DNA from: Marixanthomonas sp. SCSIO 43207
GTDB taxonomy: Bacteria > Bacteroidota > Bacteroidia > Flavobacteriales > Flavobacteriaceae
Length of the DNA stretch: 64,000 nucleotides
NCBI RefSeq assembly: GCF_019904255.1
Contig: NZ_CP063203.1
Coordinates: 930,001-994,000, forward strand
Direction: 5' to 3'
Numbering within the stretch: position 1 is the first letter of the stretch; the number at the start of each line of letters is the position of its first letter. The translations under genes were made by a program, and so were the position numbers. This document shows, one piece after another, positions 43,862 to 52,182 of this stretch. The notes beneath the pieces are model-generated. The model was not told the origin of the DNA, ran no database searches, and saw nothing but the letters and a program-made list of their open reading frames with translations.

Positions 43862-44647
43862 ATGAAAAAAGTAGCTTATTCTCTGCTCGTTTTAGCCTTA
43901 ACAATCACTGCACTGTCTTGCAAAAACGAAGTAAAATCAAATGAACCTGAAACTACAACCGTTTCAGAAGAAAAAAATGACCTAGCCCTTGCAGAAACCA
44001 ATGCTGAAGGTAATAACCAATTTATGTATGTGACTGCAGCTAGCGGATTAACCCTACGAGAACACAATAACTTAAATAGTGAAAAACTTGGCGTTATGCC
44101 GTACGGAACCAAACTAAAAGTTATTACTCCAGAGCTTGTAGAAACAATGAACGTTGGTGGTATAAAAGGCGGTATGCATCAAGTAGAATTTAATCACAAA
44201 AAAGGATATGCATTTAATGGATATTTATCAAAGTTTTTTCCTCCGGAAGAAGATATCAATGCCAAAATTTATGCAGAAGATTTAAAAAGTGAGTTTCCGA
44301 AAGTTGCTTTCACTGAAACAAAAGGAGGCACAGCAACTAAGCCTACTAATACAGAAACTCTTTTACTGCCTACAGATAAATGGCATGAAGCATTTTATAT
44401 TGCAGCAGAATTGTTTGATATACCAAAAAGTTTTGCGTTCCCTAATCCTAAAGGAAAAGAAGAAGAAGTTGTAAAAGAAAAAGATCCCAAAAGCGGAACT
44501 TGGACAAGCCAGCTTATCGTAAACAGAAAGGATAACACACTTCAAAAAATTAATTACAGTTATCGCACAGAAGGTTTTGGGTACACAGTGACCATTTCAC
44601 AAAAAGAATCTATGATGCAGCTAGAGCGTACAGAAATTGTAGATTAA
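43862..44647 (+). CDS. SH3-domain lipoprotein
   Basis: The 261-residue protein has a lipoprotein signal (A-L-S-C-K, Cys20), a Glu/Asn-rich linker, a bacterial SH3-like domain (about 57-125: Y-V-T-A-A-S-G-L-T-L-R and V-M-P-Y-G-T-K-L-K-V), and an unrecognised C-terminal domain (about 130-261). SH3 domains in such proteins bind cell-wall components. It ends in a bidirectional terminator opposite pyk. Confidence 0.8.
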   Translation: MKKVAYSLLVLALTITALSCKNEVKSNEPETTTVSEEKNDLALAETNAEGNNQFMYVTAASGLTLREHNNLNSEKLGVMPYGTKLKVITPELVETMNVGGIKGGMHQVEFNHKKGYAFNGYLSKFFPPEEDINAKIYAEDLKSEFPKVAFTETKGGTATKPTNTETLLLPTDKWHEAFYIAAELFDIPKSFAFPNPKGKEEEVVKEKDPKSGTWTSQLIVNRKDNTLQKINYSYRTEGFGYTVTISQKESMMQLERTEIVD

Positions 44648-44670
44648 TAAACCGCTTTATAACCTATTTT

Positions 44671-44700
44671 AAAACCGAATTGTTTAAAATTCGGTTTTTT
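44671..44700. terminator. Bidirectional terminator between SH3 lipoprotein and pyk
   Basis: AAAACCGAATT (44671-44681) pairs perfectly with AATTCGGTTTT (44688-44698), followed by Ts. It serves both convergent genes. Confidence 0.88.
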
Positions 44701-46130
44701 TATTTAATTAATGAAACCCGAAGTGTGTTTACCATTCCTTTATCAACAATTGGCATAGCAGCTAGGTTGATTAAATAATCCCCCTTTTCTACATATCCGT
44801 GATTTTGAGCAATCTTATTAACATCATCAACTGTCTCATCTGTGCTTACAAACTTATCATAGTAAAAAGCTTTTACGCCCCACAGTAAATTTAATCGTGA
44901 TAAAATGCGTTTGTTTGAAGTAAACGCCAAAATGTTTGCATCCGGTCGCCAAGCTGAAATTTGAAAAGCAGTGTAACCACTGTTTGTTAACGTACAAATT
45001 GCAGTAGCATCAATTTCATTTGCCATCGTAGCAGCATGATAACAAACCGATTTGGTAATATAACGATTGGTGCGTATTTGTGGTGGTTGATGCGGTACAG
45101 TGATTAAGCTAGATGTTTCTACGCTTTTACAAATATTGGCCATTGTTCGTATCACTTCTACAGGAAATTTTCCTACAGATGTTTCACCACTTAGCATTAC
45201 AGCATCAGCACCATCCATAACCGAGTTTGCCACATCGTTTACTTCGGCACGGGTAGGCGTGAGAGAAGTAATCATTGTTTCCATCATCTGCGTGGCAATA
45301 ATCACCGGAATTCTAGCCCGTTTTGCTGTAAGTACTAATTCTTTTTGAATTAAAGGAACTTCTTCAGCAGGAACTTCAACACCCAAATCGCCACGAGCAA
45401 CCATTAAACCATCACAATATGCTACAATTTTGTCTATGTTTTGTACTGCCTCTGGCTTTTCAATTTTGGCAATAATTGGGATTTTATATTCACAATGTGC
45501 TTCAATAATAGCTTGAAGCTCTTTCAAATCCTGCGCGTGTCGTACAAAAGAAAGCGCGATCCAATCTACTTCTTGTTGAACCGCAAAAATAGCGTCCTTT
45601 TTATCTTTTGGAGTTAAAGCTGGTAATGAAATATTGGTGTTGGGTAAGTTGACACCCTTTCTAGATCGTAGCGGACCGCCTTGAACAACCTTTGTTTTAA
45701 CTTCGTCCTTGCCATTGGTTTTAAGTACTTCAAAAATTAATTTTCCGTCGTCTAGCAAAATGCGTTCGCCTGCTTTCACATCTTTCGGGAAACTGTCATA
45801 ATTCATATACACACGCTCGCTGGTGCCTTCAAATTCGTCACCGGTACAAAAATTGATTTCATCACCTGGTTCAACAACAACCTCTTCTTTCATCATACCA
45901 ACGCGTAGTTTAGGGCCTTGTAAGTCTGCAAGAATAGCAGGAGTGATGCCTAATTCTTCGCCTAACCTACGTATAGTTGCTATGCGCTCTTTTACATCTT
46001 TGTATTTTGCGTGAGAAAAATTGATACGAAACACATCTACACCTTCTAGAATCATGTTTTTTAAAATTTCTTCTTTGGTAGTAGAAGGACCCAGTGTGGC
46101 TACTATTTTGGTTCTTTTTTGTTTCGGCAT
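44700..46130 (-). CDS. pyk: Pyruvate kinase
   Basis: It makes ATP and pyruvate from phosphoenolpyruvate. The 476-residue protein is normal length and has T-K-I-V-A-T-L-G-P-S, F-R-I-N-F-S-H, the metal and substrate motif I-A-K-I-E-K-P-E, and M-V-A-R-G-D-L-G-V-E-V-P. Its start shares one base with the stop of the IPExxxVDY gene (TAATG), so it is the last gene of the acpP-fabF-rnc cluster. A minimal C-terminal domain is present. Confidence 0.96.
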   Translation of the reverse strand: MPKQKRTKIVATLGPSTTKEEILKNMILEGVDVFRINFSHAKYKDVKERIATIRRLGEELGITPAILADLQGPKLRVGMMKEEVVVEPGDEINFCTGDEFEGTSERVYMNYDSFPKDVKAGERILLDDGKLIFEVLKTNGKDEVKTKVVQGGPLRSRKGVNLPNTNISLPALTPKDKKDAIFAVQQEVDWIALSFVRHAQDLKELQAIIEAHCEYKIPIIAKIEKPEAVQNIDKIVAYCDGLMVARGDLGVEVPAEEVPLIQKELVLTAKRARIPVIIATQMMETMITSLTPTRAEVNDVANSVMDGADAVMLSGETSVGKFPVEVIRTMANICKSVETSSLITVPHQPPQIRTNRYITKSVCYHAATMANEIDATAICTLTNSGYTAFQISAWRPDANILAFTSNKRILSRLNLLWGVKAFYYDKFVSTDETVDDVNKIAQNHGYVEKGDYLINLAAMPIVDKGMVNTLRVSLIK

Positions 46131-46618
46131 TAGTTAAAAATTAAATTGTTTTTTGATTTTATATCTTTACTCTCAATACTATAAGCTGAAATAACAGGCT
46201 TGATGGTATTTATAGCTGAAAGTATAGTTTTTACGCCAACAGATTGATATTCAGAAGTGATTTTTAAGAAATAATCTACTTTTTTATACTCCGGAATTAA
46301 ATAGCTGGTACTATAATCTTCTGAAGTTGTTTGAAATAAACTTCCACTTGCTGTTGTATTGGCCATTAAAGTTCTACATTTATTAGCAACCAAGTTATAA
46401 ACAGTATAGGTGGCGTTGTTTTCAAACTCAAAAAGCGGAAATTGTACTTCCAGCCCATCATTTGAAAATTCAAGATCGGTTCTTCTCCGTTTTAACCGTA
46501 ATTGTAAATATTTATTGAGGTAAAAAGCCATTTTATAGGCTTCTACACTGCTATGAATGGCTACAATTGTATATTCTTCTTTGTAAAAGTCATCCAGTAT
46601 TAACCTGTGATGCGCCAT
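46130..46618 (-). CDS. IPExxxVDY family protein
   Basis: The 162-residue protein contains the family motif I-P-E-Y-K-K-V-D-Y (about 109-117), with beta-rich segments before it and an N-terminal H-H-R-L-I-L-D-D-F. The family is restricted to Bacteroidota and its function is unknown. It lies between rnc (51-base gap) and pyk (one shared base), a conserved location. No catalytic residue is obvious. Confidence 0.9.
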   Translation of the reverse strand: MAHHRLILDDFYKEEYTIVAIHSSVEAYKMAFYLNKYLQLRLKRRRTDLEFSNDGLEVQFPLFEFENNATYTVYNLVANKCRTLMANTTASGSLFQTTSEDYSTSYLIPEYKKVDYFLKITSEYQSVGVKTILSAINTIKPVISAYSIESKDIKSKNNLIFN

Positions 46619-46669
46619 AGCTTTATTTTACTATAAAAATAAGAATAGTTTGGAGAATTTGCGAATGGC

Positions 46670-47413
46670 TTAGTTTAATTCTTTGTCAATTTTTGACTGA
46701 AATTTATAGTACGCTCTTTTTGCTGCTCGTTCTTCTGCTTTCTTTTTTGATGTAGCGCGAGCTTTTGCTATGGTTTGATTTTCCAATTGAAGTTTTACGG
46801 CAAAATGTTTAAGCTCATCTTTACCTGTGTCTTCATAAACATTAAATTTAAATTGCTTTTTTGATTTTTGACACCATTCAATAAACAAACTCTTGTAGCT
46901 TATGATTTTTCCTTCTAGGCGTTCAATATCTACATAAGGTTTAATAACACGTTTGTAGATGAATTTTTCGCAATGTTTGTAGCCTCTGTCTAGATAAATT
47001 GCTCCAATTAAAGCTTCAAAGACATTTCCGTGTATATTTCCGCCAAATTGATCATTGGCTACTGAAGATTTTAAAAATTTAATAAGGTTTAAATCACGCC
47101 CCAATTCATTTAAATGTTCTCGACTCACTACTTTTGAGCGCATTTTGGTCAAATATCCTTCATCTCCAGAAGGAACTTTGTTAAAAAGATGCGCGGCAAT
47201 TACAGAACCAAGCATGGCATCACCCAAAAACTCAAGGCGTTCATAGTTTTGTGGTTGACCACTACTGTTTTTTTCATTGAGTGAACGATGTGTAAATGCT
47301 TCATTATAAATAGATAGGTCTTTGGGCTTAAAACCTAATATTTTTTTCAGTGCATAAAAAAAATCCCCGTCTGTTGAAGTACGGGAATTAAATATGTTTT
47401 TTATAGATGTCAT
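46670..47413 (-). CDS. rnc: Ribonuclease III
   Basis: It cuts double-stranded RNA in rRNA and mRNA processing. The 247-residue protein has the signature E-R-L-E-F-L-G-D-A-M-L-G and the second acidic motif E-A-L-I-G-A-I-Y-L-D, then a C-terminal double-stranded RNA-binding domain (about 175-243). It starts 7 bases after fabF. The order acpP, fabF, rnc is widespread in bacteria. Confidence 0.96.
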   Translation of the reverse strand: MTSIKNIFNSRTSTDGDFFYALKKILGFKPKDLSIYNEAFTHRSLNEKNSSGQPQNYERLEFLGDAMLGSVIAAHLFNKVPSGDEGYLTKMRSKVVSREHLNELGRDLNLIKFLKSSVANDQFGGNIHGNVFEALIGAIYLDRGYKHCEKFIYKRVIKPYVDIERLEGKIISYKSLFIEWCQKSKKQFKFNVYEDTGKDELKHFAVKLQLENQTIAKARATSKKKAEERAAKRAYYKFQSKIDKELN

Positions 47414-47420
47414 CTATTGT

Positions 47421-48674
47421 TTACGCGTCCAATTTTTTGAAAAGTACGCAAGCATTATGCCCTCCAAAGCCAAATGTGTTACTCATTGCTACTTTAATTT
47501 CACGTTGTTGTGCTTTGTTTAGAGTTAAATTAAGGGCTGGATTAATGTTTTCATCTACAGTAGAGTGATTGATGGTTGGTGGCACCACACTGTGTTCCAT
47601 AGCCAGGATAGATGCAATTGCTTCAATGGCTCCGGCTGCACCTAGTAGGTGACCGGTCATGGATTTTGTAGAATTAATATTAATATCTTTTGCGTGTTCA
47701 CCAAATACACTGGTTATAGCCTTAAGTTCGGCTACATCTCCTAAAGGTGTTGAGGTTCCGTGAGTGTTAATTGCATCTACTTGATTAGGGCTCATACCTG
47801 CATCTCGTAAACAATTAAGCATTACGCGTTCTACACCTATGCCGTCTGGATGCGGTGCAGTCATGTGGTGAGCGTCGCTAGACATTCCGCCACCTACAAC
47901 TTCTGCGTAGATTTTTGCACCTCGTTTTTTGGCGTGTTCATATTCTTCTAGTATCAATGCTCCAGCTCCTTCTCCCAGAACAAATCCATCACGAGTTGCA
48001 TCAAAAGGTCTTGATGCAGTTTCAGGACTATCGTTTCTAGTTGAAAGTGCGTGCATTGCGTTAAAGCCTCCCATTCCTGCTTTGGTTACTGCTGCTTCGC
48101 TACCACCGGTTACAATGACGTCACAGTGCCCTAATCGTATATAGTTTAAGGCATCAATCAACGCATTTGCGGAAGAAGCACAAGCAGAAACCGTCGTATA
48201 GTTAGGCCCCATAAATCCATGTTTGATAGAAATATTACCTGGAGCAATATCGGCTATCATTTTTGGAATAAAGAAGGGGTTGAAACGAGGTGTTCCATCC
48301 CCTTCTGCAAAGTTTATTACTTCATTTTGAAAGGTTTCTAGACCACCAATACCAGCTCCCCAAATTACACCTACTCGAAATTTATCAACTTCGTCTAGGT
48401 TAATTTTTGCATCTTTAATAGCTTCATCTGAAGATACTAAAGCATATTGTGCAAAGGGATCTAGTTTTCGGGCTTCTTTCCTATCAAAAAAATCTTCCGG
48501 TTTAAAACCTTTAAGTTCACAAGCGAATTTTGTTTTGAACTTTTCAGTATCAAAATAGGTGATAGGTGCGCAACCGCTTTTTCCATTAACTAATCCGTCC
48601 CAATATTTGGGGATTGTATTGCCAATAGGCGTTAGTGCTCCAAGACCTGTAACTACAACTCGCTTTAGTTCCAT
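47421..48674 (-). CDS. fabF: Beta-ketoacyl-ACP synthase II
   Basis: It elongates acyl-ACP with malonyl-ACP. The 417-residue protein has catalytic Cys165 (V-S-A-C-A-S), His305 (H-G-T-S-T-P) and His342 (G-H-L-L-G-A-A-G). It follows acpP by 15 bases on the same strand and precedes rnc. Confidence 0.97.
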   Translation of the reverse strand: MELKRVVVTGLGALTPIGNTIPKYWDGLVNGKSGCAPITYFDTEKFKTKFACELKGFKPEDFFDRKEARKLDPFAQYALVSSDEAIKDAKINLDEVDKFRVGVIWGAGIGGLETFQNEVINFAEGDGTPRFNPFFIPKMIADIAPGNISIKHGFMGPNYTTVSACASSANALIDALNYIRLGHCDVIVTGGSEAAVTKAGMGGFNAMHALSTRNDSPETASRPFDATRDGFVLGEGAGALILEEYEHAKKRGAKIYAEVVGGGMSSDAHHMTAPHPDGIGVERVMLNCLRDAGMSPNQVDAINTHGTSTPLGDVAELKAITSVFGEHAKDININSTKSMTGHLLGAAGAIEAIASILAMEHSVVPPTINHSTVDENINPALNLTLNKAQQREIKVAMSNTFGFGGHNACVLFKKLDA

Positions 48675-48689
48675 AAAAAAGGAATAGAT

Positions 48690-48923
48690 TTATTTTGCTT
48701 CTTCGATGTATGAAATTGCTTGACCTACCGTTGCAATGTTTTCGGCTTGATCATCTGGAATTTGAATATCAAATTCTTTTTCGAACTCCATAATAAGTTC
48801 AACGGTGTCTAAGGAATCTGCTCCTAAGTCGTTTGTAAAACTTGCTTCGTTAACAACTTCGTTCTCGTCAACTCCTAGTTTGTCTACTATAATTGCTTTT
48901 ACTCTTGATGCAATGTCTGACAT
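48690..48923 (-). CDS. acpP: Acyl carrier protein
   Basis: The 77-residue acidic four-helix protein carries the acyl chain on phosphopantetheine. Ser37 in G-A-D-S-L-D is the attachment site. It is the first gene of the acpP-fabF-rnc-IPExxxVDY-pyk cluster. An exact -7 box lies upstream at 48956-48963. Confidence 0.97.
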   Translation of the reverse strand: MSDIASRVKAIIVDKLGVDENEVVNEASFTNDLGADSLDTVELIMEFEKEFDIQIPDDQAENIATVGQAISYIEEAK

Positions 48924-48955
48924 AATATTTGTTTTTTTAAAATTTAATTAAGTGG

Positions 48956-48963
48956 CAAAAATA
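48956..48963 (-). promoter_or_regulatory. -7 box of the acpP operon
   Basis: Exact TATTTTTG on the minus strand, 32 bases before acpP. No good -33 element was found at the usual distance. Confidence 0.5.
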
Positions 48964-49023
48964 AAATTTTTTAATTTAATACACCATTTTAACCATAAAA
49001 TGTGAATACCAATTTAAAACAAT

Positions 49024-49058
49024 TTTGGGAGAAGTAAAACCCTATTGCCTTACTTTTG
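49024..49058 (+). promoter_or_regulatory. Predicted purN promoter
   Basis: TTTG (49024-49027) precedes an exact -7 box TACTTTTG (49051-49058) by 23 bases, at the long end of the usual spacing. The purN ATG lies 44 bases further on. Confidence 0.5.
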
Positions 49059-49102
49059 TCAATAATTTAATATTACTTCTTATAAAACTACGCATTATTT
49101 TG

Positions 49103-49672
49103 ATGAAAAAACGCATTGTTATATTCGCTTCCGGTAGCGGTACCAACACCGAAAATATAATAAAACATTTTAAGCAATCAACAATTGCAGAGGTAGTTCT
49201 TGTATTGTCAAACAAAAAAGATGCCGCTGTGCTTCAAAAGGCTAAAAAACACAATATCAAATCGTTATACTTTGATAGAGAAATGTTATCTTCAGAAAAG
49301 GGCGTTTTAAAAATATTACAAGCATGCAATCCAGACCTTATAGTTTTAGCAGGATTTTTGTGGAAATTTCCAGAGTTGATATTGCGTTCTTTTCCTAATA
49401 AAGTTATAAATATACACCCTGCTTTACTTCCAAAATATGGTGGAAAAGGTATGTATGGAACGTATGTTCATGAAGCAATTATTGCCAATAATGAGCCAAA
49501 AACAGGTATTACAATTCATTACGTAAATGAAAATTATGATGAAGGAGCGATAATTTTTCAGGAAAAAGTTGCACTTTCTGAAAACGAAACACCAGAATCT
49601 GTTGCAAAAAAAGTGCATCAGTTAGAATATAAACATTTCCCAAAAGTGATTGAACAGTTGCTTGAAGCTTAA
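49103..49672 (+). CDS. purN: Phosphoribosylglycinamide formyltransferase
   Basis: PurN adds the formyl group to GAR in purine synthesis using 10-formyl-tetrahydrofolate. The 189-residue protein begins K-R-I-V-I-F-A-S-G-S-G-T-N, has I-N-I-H-P-A-L-L-P-K-Y with the catalytic His, and the Y-D-E-G-A-I-I active-site Asp. Start ATG 49103 fits the family and lies after the promoter at 49051-49058. RNase H follows 10 bases after its stop. Confidence 0.95.
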   Translation: MKKRIVIFASGSGTNTENIIKHFKQSTIAEVVLVLSNKKDAAVLQKAKKHNIKSLYFDREMLSSEKGVLKILQACNPDLIVLAGFLWKFPELILRSFPNKVINIHPALLPKYGGKGMYGTYVHEAIIANNEPKTGITIHYVNENYDEGAIIFQEKVALSENETPESVAKKVHQLEYKHFPKVIEQLLEA

Positions 49673-49682
49673 AAAAAGATTT

Positions 49683-50324
49683 GTGAGTAAAAAGAAACAG
49701 AAATATTATGTAGTATGGTTTGGTAATCCAACAGGTATATTTCGCAGTTGGCAAGAATGCAAAAAAGCTATTACAGGAGTCACAGGCGCTCAATACAAAA
49801 GCTTTGAAACGCTACAAGAAGCTAAAACTGCATATAGCAAAGATTATAAAGACTATAAGGGTAAAGGTGCTTCAAAAAAGAAAACTCTCACTAAAGAACA
49901 ATTACAAAAAATAGGAGAGCCTAATCTATATTCTATAGCCGTAGATGCTGCATCAAGCGGTAACCCGGGAAAAATGGAATATCGTGGGGTTGACACCCAA
50001 ACTCATAAGCAATTGTTTCATCAAGGTCCTTTTCAACAAGGTACCAACAATGTAGGGGAATTTTTAGCTTTGGTTCACGGTTTAGCTTATTTAAAAAAAA
50101 TAGGAAGTGACCGCATTATATATAGTGATAGCAAAATTGCTATGGGTTGGGTACGACGAAAAAAATGCAATACAAAGTTAAAGTGGGGAGTTCATAATAA
50201 AAATTTATATGAACTTGTGCAGCGTGCTGAAACTTGGTTAAAAACCAATAACTACACAACCAAAGTTGTAAAATGGGAAACCAAAGCTTGGGGAGAAATT
50301 CCGGCAGACTTTGGAAGAAAATAA
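49683..50324 (+). CDS. Ribonuclease H with N-terminal viroplasmin domain
   Basis: The 213-residue protein starts with GTG (49683); the residues S-K-K-K-Q-K-Y-Y-V-V-W then open a viroplasmin domain (about 5-48: W-F-G-N-P-T-G-I-F and Q-Y-K-S-F), which binds RNA-DNA hybrids. The RNase H fold follows (about 80-213) with catalytic carboxylates in A-V-D-A-A-S, N-N-V-G-E-F-L-A-L and Y-S-D-S-K-I-A-M. It removes RNA from hybrids. It is coupled closely with purN. Confidence 0.88.
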   Translation: MSKKKQKYYVVWFGNPTGIFRSWQECKKAITGVTGAQYKSFETLQEAKTAYSKDYKDYKGKGASKKKTLTKEQLQKIGEPNLYSIAVDAASSGNPGKMEYRGVDTQTHKQLFHQGPFQQGTNNVGEFLALVHGLAYLKKIGSDRIIYSDSKIAMGWVRRKKCNTKLKWGVHNKNLYELVQRAETWLKTNNYTTKVVKWETKAWGEIPADFGRK

Positions 50325-50328
50325 TTAT

Positions 50329-50952
50329 TTACCCACGCCATTTTATCCAAATTGTAACAGTGGGGTTGTTTACCGTATCGCCAGAACCGTCAAGATCAAG
50401 TGTTCTTACTGTAAAATGCTCTCCTGCTGAAAAGTCAACATTTTGAGTGGTATCAACTATTGTGTAGTTTGAAAGGTTAAAATCTACAGTAGTGTTTGTT
50501 GAAGAACCATTTCTTATTCGTAAGTCAAATTCTTTTGAAGGGTTTGATGAACTAGAGTTGTTGTTTGAGTTTCCGGTTATGGCAACCACTGTGCCATCAA
50601 AAGGCATAATGGGGCCACTATTTATTTGTGTTACATTTCCGGCACAACGTAACGTTGCTGCGCTAAGGCTATTAGTTCTTGAGAATGTGATTGGCACAGT
50701 TTCGGTACTCAACCATTTCTTTCTTGTGTTATCAAACATATATAATTTATCACCAATTACGGCCAACTGTCCCGTTTCGGTTCCGTTAGAAGAGGATTGA
50801 GGATTTAATTGTAAAGCAGGTATTCCTGTATTTGTTGTTTCAATCTCGAGTTCGGCATTGGGATCTGTAGTACCAATACCAACCTGAGCCTGCATGGAAG
50901 ACCATGCAAAAAAGCAACATAAAGCACAGTAGAATAGAGTTTTTGGTTTCAT
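50329..50952 (-). CDS. Secreted protein of unknown function with G-I-G-T-T-D-P motif
   Basis: The 207-residue protein has a signal peptide (1-22, ending M-Q-A-Q) followed by V-G-I-G-T-T-D-P-N-A-E-L-E-I, a common opening of flavobacterial secreted repeat or fibre-like proteins. The rest is Asn/Ser/Thr-rich and beta-predicted. It lacks a T9SS tail. A tandem 10-base repeat lies immediately upstream of its start. Function unknown; its end is only 4 bases from the convergent RNase H stop. Confidence 0.75.
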   Translation of the reverse strand: MKPKTLFYCALCCFFAWSSMQAQVGIGTTDPNAELEIETTNTGIPALQLNPQSSSNGTETGQLAVIGDKLYMFDNTRKKWLSTETVPITFSRTNSLSAATLRCAGNVTQINSGPIMPFDGTVVAITGNSNNNSSSSNPSKEFDLRIRNGSSTNTTVDFNLSNYTIVDTTQNVDFSAGEHFTVRTLDLDGSGDTVNNPTVTIWIKWRG

Positions 50953-50953
50953 A

Positions 50954-50973
50954 ATTATACCTTATTATACCTT
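50954..50973 (-). repeat. Tandem 10-bp direct repeat before the secreted-protein gene
   Basis: ATTATACCTT occurs twice in tandem with no mismatch (50954-50963, 50964-50973), ending one base from the start codon on the minus strand. It may be part of the leader or a regulator site. Confidence 0.6.
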
Positions 50974-51027
50974 TTGAATGCAATTGTAAGAAAAGCATTA
51001 GCTACTATTAAATAATATCGATAAATG

Positions 51028-51076
51028 ACTCAATATACTCGACTAGAGTCTAGAATGTGTCGTTGAGTATTTTTTT
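51028..51076 (+). terminator. Orphan terminator-like hairpin upstream of the PfkB kinase
   Basis: ACTCAA (51028-51033) and CGAC (51040-51043) pair with GTCG (51059-51062) and TTGAGT (51063-51068), with a six-base bulge, followed by seven Ts. No gene on this strand ends nearby, so it may end an unseen RNA or be a chance fold. Confidence 0.4.
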
Positions 51077-51171
51077 AGAGAGTGAAGGCGCAATAGAAAC
51101 AAAGTAATTATCAGTTCATTACAAATTAATTACACTCAATCAAAATGAGTCATATTTCCAAAATATTTCGC

Positions 51172-51179
51172 TAAATTTG
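51172..51179 (+). promoter_or_regulatory. -7 box of the PfkB kinase gene
   Basis: Exact TAAATTTG, 23 bases before the ATG at 51203. Confidence 0.5.
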
Positions 51180-51202
51180 CACCCTCAATTTAAAACCCAT
51201 TT

Positions 51203-52126
51203 ATGAGTAAACTTGTTATTGTTGGTACTGTTGCTTTTGATGCTATTGAAACACCATTTGGAAAAACAGATAAAATTTTAGGTGGAGCCGCAACATATAT
51301 AGGATTGGCTGCAAGTCAATTTAATGCAGATGGAGCAATTGTTTCAGTTGTTGGAGGTGATTTTCCGGAAAAATATATTGCTTTACTTAAAAACAACAAT
51401 CTAGATGTTTCTGGTTTAGAAATTATAAAAGAAGGAAAAACATTTTTTTGGAGTGGAAAATATCGTAATGATATGAATTCACGTGATACATTGGCAACCG
51501 AGTTGAATGTACTTGAAAATTTCAATCCAAAAGTACCAGAAAACTACAAAGATGCAGAGGTTGTGATGTTAGGAAACCTTCATCCGCTCGTCCAACTGAG
51601 TGTGATTGAACAAATGAAAGCCCCAAAATTAATTGTACTAGACACCATGAATTTTTGGATGGATAATACTTTAGACGAGCTAAAACAAGTTATTGGTAAA
51701 GTTGATGTAGTGACAATTAACGATGAAGAAGCAAGACAATTGACTGGAGAGTATTCATTAGTAGTGGCTGCTCAAAAGATACGTGAAATGGGACCCTCTT
51801 ACATTGTCATAAAAAAAGGAGAACACGGAGCCTTGTTGTTTCATGAAGATGACATATTCTTTGCTCCAGCCTTGCCTCTAGAAGAAGTTTTTGATCCTAC
51901 AGGAGCCGGAGATACCTTTGCAGGAGGTTTTACGGGTTATCTGGCAAAAACAGGAGATTACAGTTTTGAAAACATGAAAAACGCCATTATCTATGGCTCT
52001 ACTTTAGCATCATTTTGTGTAGAAAAATTTGGCACAGAAAGACTAGAAAACTTAACAAAAAAAGAAGTGCATAAGCGTTTGAAACAATTTCAAAACCTTA
52101 CACAATTTGATATAGAATTAACGTAA
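51203..52126 (+). CDS. PfkB family sugar/nucleoside kinase
   Basis: The 307-residue ribokinase-like kinase has an N-terminal G-G-A-A-T-Y-I-G-L-A-A substrate-binding segment and the C-terminal catalytic motif D-P-T-G-A-G-D-T-F-A-G-G-F, where Asp is the base. It phosphorylates a sugar or nucleoside. It lies 56 bases before a PurF paralog with a terminator between, so cotranscription is limited. Substrate unknown. Confidence 0.9.
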   Translation: MSKLVIVGTVAFDAIETPFGKTDKILGGAATYIGLAASQFNADGAIVSVVGGDFPEKYIALLKNNNLDVSGLEIIKEGKTFFWSGKYRNDMNSRDTLATELNVLENFNPKVPENYKDAEVVMLGNLHPLVQLSVIEQMKAPKLIVLDTMNFWMDNTLDELKQVIGKVDVVTINDEEARQLTGEYSLVVAAQKIREMGPSYIVIKKGEHGALLFHEDDIFFAPALPLEEVFDPTGAGDTFAGGFTGYLAKTGDYSFENMKNAIIYGSTLASFCVEKFGTERLENLTKKEVHKRLKQFQNLTQFDIELT

Positions 52127-52130
52127 TAAT

Positions 52131-52157
52131 ACGCCCTGAAGTTTTCGGGGCGTTTTT
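52131..52157 (+). terminator. Terminator after the PfkB kinase
   Basis: ACGCCCT pairs with GGGGCGT (52131-52137 with 52147-52153) around a nine-base loop, followed by Ts to 52157. Confidence 0.75.
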
Positions 52158-52182
52158 AATTGAATTAATATTTCAGAATAAC

